Shown here piece by piece: positions 58,751 to 64,000 of a DNA stretch of 64,000 nt. Below the pieces are notes generated by a model that was given only the letters and a program-made list of their open reading frames with translations, ran no database searches and was not told the DNA's origin. Source of the stretch: Chlamydoabsidia padenii (lineage: Eukaryota > Mucoromycota > Mucoromycetes > Mucorales > Cunninghamellaceae); the NCBI GenBank assembly GCA_025330725.1, contig JAIWND010000033.1:1-64000 (forward strand), in the 5' to 3' direction. The position numbers were made by a program, and so were the translations under genes. Positions within the stretch are counted from its first letter, which is position 1. Each line of letters opens with the position of its first letter.

Positions 58751-61700
58751 TCAATTCAATTCCTTTTTTTTTTTATTTTTCTTACCATGCCAGATATCTT
58801 GTCCCGGGGAATCATCCATTGAAGTATGATTGTTACTGTCGAGTCCAGCAGGCATTGTAAAATTAGACCATTCTGCTTCCATTCCATTTTCATTATCATC
58901 AGATAGATATCCAAGAGAGGCCCTATAAAGAATAAAAATAAGTATTAACTCTTTTTTAATGAAATCATTTAATTCTTTCCCGATCACTTACATTGATGGG
59001 GACATAAGCGGCGATTCAATATGCACCGGAGAGCCATGACCGCCAGCCATCACATTTAATGAAGGAGCATCAAGTAGTATATCATCGTTTGCCTTGTCGA
59101 TCTGGACCAAATCTATATATCCACAAACAGTAATGATCAGTTTCAGGTAACTTGGAATCCTTTTTGACTTACATTGTTGCTTCTTCATTTCCATATGCCG
59201 CAAAAACTTTTTCCGTAATGCAATCGTTTCTAGTAAACCTTTTACCCTATCAATGCTGATCAATGTATGTATGGCTTCTTCCTTTTTCCGATTCACCAAG
59301 AGTTCCTCCAATCTATATTCAAACAAACAAGGTGAGTATTATTCTCCATTCCATTCATTTTCTATTCACTTACAGTAGCGCATTTTCAGGGACAATCAGT
59401 TTCCGTTTGGCAAGCATAAGTAGCATTTGATTGAAAGAGACCCCCTGAGCAGATTCGGACATGGCAGTTTCCTAATAGTATGAAGGTGAAAAATTGAGTT
59501 TACAAGGGACCAGATTATGTGTTTCATTCTTCTTCTTACCCAGTATATCATGTTCATGTCTTGTTTTCGTTTGTGAATCACTGATCTATCGATTCCTTCG
59601 AGCTTTTTGTTGAGTTCCGCTAGACTGATTCGAAGGGCATATCGATCATCTACAGCATGCCCAACTTGACCAGGAAGAGCACAAGCTTTGGTGAGGTTCT
59701 TGTAAGACAGTTCATCATCATAAATGTTGATGGCAAACATCCCACCTAGTTTCTATTTTTGATTAATCAAGTAAAAAGCATGAGTATAGTGTTACCATTC
59801 TCCTTTATCATAAACCATTATCACTTTCTTTTCTCCCTTACCCTCCAGAAGGACATGTAATCTTGATCCTTGATGTAGCCTGTTCTTTCAATATCAAATT
59901 CTGCCCAGCATTTCTTATACGTGTTAGCAGGATATAAAAAAAAAAAAGTTAAGGAATACAGTTATCTATTTACACACCCATCCCACACCGCCCCTTGTTA
60001 CACAAAAAAGGATATTTTCTGATTTCGTCCCTGTTGATCAACGAAAAGTTGGCAGCCACTTGATACACATAAGAGAAGTTATCCGACACCACAGCCACAA
60101 ATACAGCAGTAAAAATATACATGGAGATGATATTCAAACTGAGGAATAAAAAATAGGACCATCGAAGAGAGCCACAGTCAGAGTCCAAATAATTATCGGC
60201 TTCTTGACATTTTGGCGATTCCACCGTAAAATCATGCATCACGGAATTCCAACCTTCCCCTGAGGAATACCGCACTAGAGACACCATTGTATTTGCATAG
60301 CTTCTAAAGTTGACATGTTCTGTTGATGCTTGAGTTCCATATTTCGTCAGACCAAAGATTTCCATAAACATGATTGCATACGTTGTCAACACCACAAACC
60401 AAACGGCAAACACATTGGCGATCTGATATGCAGAGGCACTATAGATGGATGTCAAAAACTAAATTAGCTACCCTCCTTTATTTTTGCCTTCATTACTTAC
60501 GCCATTGTTGCAAAGAGCTGATTTAAAGCATCGTTTCGTTGGACCAACTTGAAGCAGAGGGCGGTCATGAAGAGTTTCTGACTTTCCACATTGACTTGAT
60601 GATCCTTATTGGCAAGACTGAAGATCACAGTGACAGCACTTCCAATGATGACCGCCAAATCATAAAGATTCCATAGATTCCTTCTAAAAGAGGTCCACCC
60701 CAATCCAAGCAGCTTTACCATCACCTCCAGCCAGTAGATCAAGACAAATCCAAGGTAGATGTATTCTATATATGATATAAATATAATGTTTCAGTACAAA
60801 AGACAGATCTAATCATTGATTTATGTCTTACCTTTAACCTGTTTAAGCGCTGGGATAGAGTCATCTTGATCAGTATCAGTGCACAACACAAGTATATTGA
60901 GGACAATCACCACCGTCATCCATTTGTAAAACCGCCCTCTTTTGTCCACCACCAGATCAAAGCATTTCTTGCGTATACCATTGGTAGGGATTTGCTTGGG
61001 TCGTTTAGCAGGCCTGATTTGACCGAGTAACTTTTTGAGATCCATCCACCGTCGCTGTTCCGCTGTCAGGTAAGCTGTTCCACTGCGTTTAGCAAAGTTT
61101 TCGAGGATAATACCCAAGAAGAGCGAAATCACAAAGACAGACCCCGCCAGATTGTACACCATAAAGAAGATCGCATAGAGTTGACTAGCATCTTGTTCTG
61201 GGTTTAGATCTTTACCAGCAATAGACATACTTGTTTCCATCACATCCACCCATCCTTCACCACTAGCAATTTCGAATAACACCAAAAGGGAGGACCAGAA
61301 ATCATCAAAGCTGTACACATACGGATTGGACCAGACCAAAGGCATCAAGATAGTCGTTCCATCATAGACTGGCGCGTCAGTGCCCAACATACCTTCGTTG
61401 ATGCATTCGTATTTCCCCGAGACATCACCATCGTTGCAACTATAAAAGAGCCCCATGAATATGTTTTTCCCATAGAGTGCAAAAGGGACAATGAGGAAGA
61501 GACCCAGAGCAGCCGCATCGAGCATGAGAGGTAAACCTTGAATGAGCACCACAGTAAACATATCCTTGGCAGGCTTTAAAAGATTGATCAGACGAAGAGC
61601 ACGCAAAGCTTTGAATGCACGAAATCCACGCTCCAATCCAGCCGATGCAGCAAAATGACCAAAGTTTGACATGTAGAGGGTCACCAAAACAAAGAGATCC

Positions 61701-64000
61701 AATATATTCCATCCATTCAATAGATAAGCATTAGGAGTCATGACAAATCCATCTGCAATGACCTTGACGAGGAATTCTAATGTGAATACAATAGTAAATG
61801 CCCAGTCCGCATATATCAATGGTCGTAGCCCAGCCAGATCATTTCGATGTTGAAATTGGTATACAGGAGAGTTGTATATTGTCAGAACAACATTGGTGAC
61901 CACACAGGCAATGACAATCGACAAAAAAATGAGCTTGAGCCAAGGAGAAGGAGGTGTTCCAAAGGTACGTTCGCCATGACTAGGAGGGACCAAGAGCTGA
62001 CACCAATACCGAATCCGATGTCGAGGAGAGAGGATAAATAAAGATTTGTCGTAAGAAGGATGAGCCCGAAGGAAATCACGCTGCATCGCTCTTCGTTCTT
62101 CGAGATCGTCTGCCGAGATATCCTCCACCGAGGCGGAAATGTTGACCCGAAGAGATGGCGCCAGGGCATGCCGGAGAGTGTTGTCGCCATGTTCGTTATC
62201 GCCTTGTTTTCGATTAATGTCATAAAAAGTTTGCAATTGGTCGAATGTTGCCTGTCCATCAAATAGCATACTTCTCCTTTGAGCCGCGTTTACAAATCGA
62301 GGTTGTTGTTTAAGCCTAGAAAACCTAGAGTTTACACTTTGCCAGATATAACCAAACGGTTGTTGTTTGAATGATATTGCTTCTTGTTGACGCCGCCGAC
62401 CACCACTAGATTTCAGTTTCTTGTCATCGTCTTGTTGAGGAATAGTATGTTGTTGGCCACCGTCATTCATAAAGTCCCTAATGTCACTTTTTTGTAAAGG
62501 CAGTTTGAGATTTGCTGGTATACTGTCGATTGTCACATTCTTCGGGTTGGGTCGTAGATATCTGTAAATGTTCCAACGGCTGATGATTGCTTCGGCATTG
62601 GCTTTCACCGAGTCATGTTTTTTGGCGTAATGATGTACTTGTCGTTGACGTTTTTCTTCTTCCGCAGTTTCAAAATTTTCCATCAAGATAGTGATAAACA
62701 TGTTGACCATGATAACTATAATAGTAATGTAGAGTTAGTAATCAAGTTTTTGGTTTCTTTTTGTTGACGGTTTTTACTTACAGTTTGAGAAGGCAAACCA
62801 GATTGACAAAAAGAGGGCATTTACAGCAGCATTGCCTGACGGGGCACCAAATTGCATTGCATTGTAAAGTACGGTAGTCCAATCTTCCCCTGAGAAGAGC
62901 TATGTAAGAATAAGAATACAATACATGTCAGTAAACTAGTGACCAGGTGATTGATTGATTACTGCTTATTTGTTACCTGGTATAGACCAACAAAGGAGTT
63001 GTAAATGGAGAAGAAGCGCATTTCGCCTTCAGCTTCATTCAGTTCACCTTCCAGTAATTGGAAAGCCTACAAGATAATAATGAAAGGATGAGTACATATC
63101 TATCCACTTCAATCCCTAAGCTATACTCTTTTCATTTTGATCGACTACTTACGATGATAGCACATATTATAGTGGATAGAGTGATAAAGAAGATCAAGTT
63201 GACAAAACCATATACACTACCAAGTACTCGTGCCTAAACAGTATGAAATCACTTGGTTAGTCAATGGGATAAAGAAGAGTAGGTGAAAGTTTACCAATAA
63301 TTTCCGGAGTCGAGGTATGGCCAATAGCACGCGATAGATTCGCATCACCTGGAAGCCACTGAGCCAAGCGAAAGCCACAGCATTGGAATGAATAGCAGGA
63401 ATCCAAATAATACAAGACATAATTGAGATGATCATATCTGCCCGGTTAACCTTGTCGTTAAAGAAGAGTGACAGTTGCCGCCTTTGAGAGACCAATCTAA
63501 GCAGGATTTCGATCAAGAAGGCGATACTAAATCCACATTCCACAGAGTCTAAAAAAAGAGAGAGAGAGAGAGAGATAAACGATGAGCAATCCGTGCCCCT
63601 CTTCATTTTTATCATACGTACCTAATGTTGTCACTTGGTCTTCAGTCATGTCGTTGTTTTTGATAGCCATCGTCACCAAATCGACAACAACAAGAAGAAT
63701 CCATAATGGTTTGGAGGCAGCCACCCATTCTTGTAATAACGATTTTCGTGATTTCTTTGAGATATCACTATCACCAAAGGACCAACCACCTTCTGCGTCA
63801 GCCAAGACAGTAGTAGCTCTAATGATAATGTCATAAACAAAATGAGTAAGATTTTTTTTCCTGAAAGCTTTTACCATAATTTTGATTCATACTTTGATGT
63901 TGTAAAGGCCGAGTGTTGGTTATCTTCGCGAATCTTGGCAAACATTTCATTAATCACTGCGACAAACAAATTTAGAAGCCAAAAGTTCATAACAATGACG
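58751..64000 (-). CDS. CCH1: Cch1-type voltage-gated calcium channel, 5'-truncated by window edge
   Basis: Plasma-membrane calcium channel alpha subunit (with Mid1). Fifteen exons are visible, 64000-63893 down to 58922-58751, about 1425 codons, all in phase. The window starts in domain I S6 (NFWLLNLFVAVINEMFAKIR). Domain II S4 is GFQVMRIYRVLLAIPRLRKL and its pore is LFSGEDWTTVLYN. Domain III S4 is GFRAFKALRALRLINLLKPA and its pore is LFEIASGEGWVDVMETSM. Domain IV has few S4 charges (CFKLVQRNDALNQLFATMA) and pore RYSSGEGWNSVMHDF. After domain IV an EF-hand-like stretch (WAEFDIERTGYIKDQDYMSF) and an acidic tail follow. Selectivity residues in II, III and IV are all Glu. The end may vary: a GT at the last codons could splice to 58641, but reading through to TGA at 58751 is simpler. 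Confidence 0.95.

Noticed and set aside
58641..58789. Extra terminal exon for CCH1 after a GTAAGA donor
   Set aside because: A TACTAAC and a TAG acceptor exist and the frame would end soon, but the spacing is long and read-through to TGA at 58751 is simpler; left as a possible isoform.
1..64000. CRISPR arrays, transposon ends, rRNA or new multi-gene defence system
   Set aside because: No spaced direct repeats, terminal repeats with target duplications, rRNA signatures or clustered accessory genes were visible; the window is mostly housekeeping genes.

Overview
The window is nuclear DNA from a filamentous fungus, most likely Mucoromycota (Mucorales-like). It is AT-rich and compact. Most genes are split by many short GT-AG introns of roughly 50-80 bases, often carrying long T runs. 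The gene set fits an early-diverging fungus: a Fanconi anemia FANCI gene and the dynactin p62 subunit, both missing from the familiar yeasts, sit beside ordinary fungal housekeeping genes. I cannot name the species. Exon models were built by eye from GT(or GC)...AG junctions and homology remembered from the families. For every intact gene the exon lengths add up to a whole number of codons.

Layout, left to right: dynactin subunit 4 (minus, 3' end off the left edge); secretory LIP-family lipase (minus); GTP cyclohydrolase I (plus); a 605-residue unknown protein with a CUE/UBA-like tail (minus); NAD-isocitrate dehydrogenase subunit 1 (plus); a gene-poor stretch with a possible 30-residue peptide gene; a degenerate lineage-type locus (minus); FANCI (plus, 26 exons); chorismate synthase (minus); a broken two-RRM RNA-binding protein gene (plus); glycyl-tRNA synthetase (plus); MON1 (plus); a WOPR/Gti1-Pac2 regulator (plus); a two-C2H2-finger protein (plus); Mediator subunit 16 (minus) divergent from a disordered acidic protein (plus); mitochondrial ribosomal protein uS2m (minus) divergent from ribosomal protein eL15 (plus); a ubiquitin-like/WLM metalloprotease (minus); vacuolar alpha-mannosidase (minus, 26 exons); elongator tRNA-Met(CAU) (plus); 5-aminolevulinate synthase (minus); a degenerate gene-like stretch (plus); a tandem PH-domain protein (minus); a mitochondrial carrier of the NAD/pyrimidine-nucleotide type (minus); and most of a Cch1-type calcium channel (minus, 5' end off the right edge).

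The genes do not form a pathway cluster. They are mixed housekeeping genes: mitochondrial (IDH1, uS2m, HEM1, carrier), translation (GRS1, eL15, tRNA-Met), endomembrane and vacuole (MON1, AMS1, dynactin), transcription (MED16, WOPR, C2H2), DNA repair (FANCI, WLM protease) and biosynthesis (FOL2, ARO2).

The strongest unexplained signal is a short non-coding motif, CGGSATTTNAA. It occurs exactly at least 13 times, always outside coding exons and often about 80-150 bases upstream of a start codon. Other points of note are a probable loss of the ubiquitin-acceptor lysine in FANCI, three GC-AG introns, a splice-completed upstream ORF in the eL15 leader, a perfect 20-base inverted repeat, and two decayed protein genes. 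I found no transposon, CRISPR array or clearly new multi-gene system.
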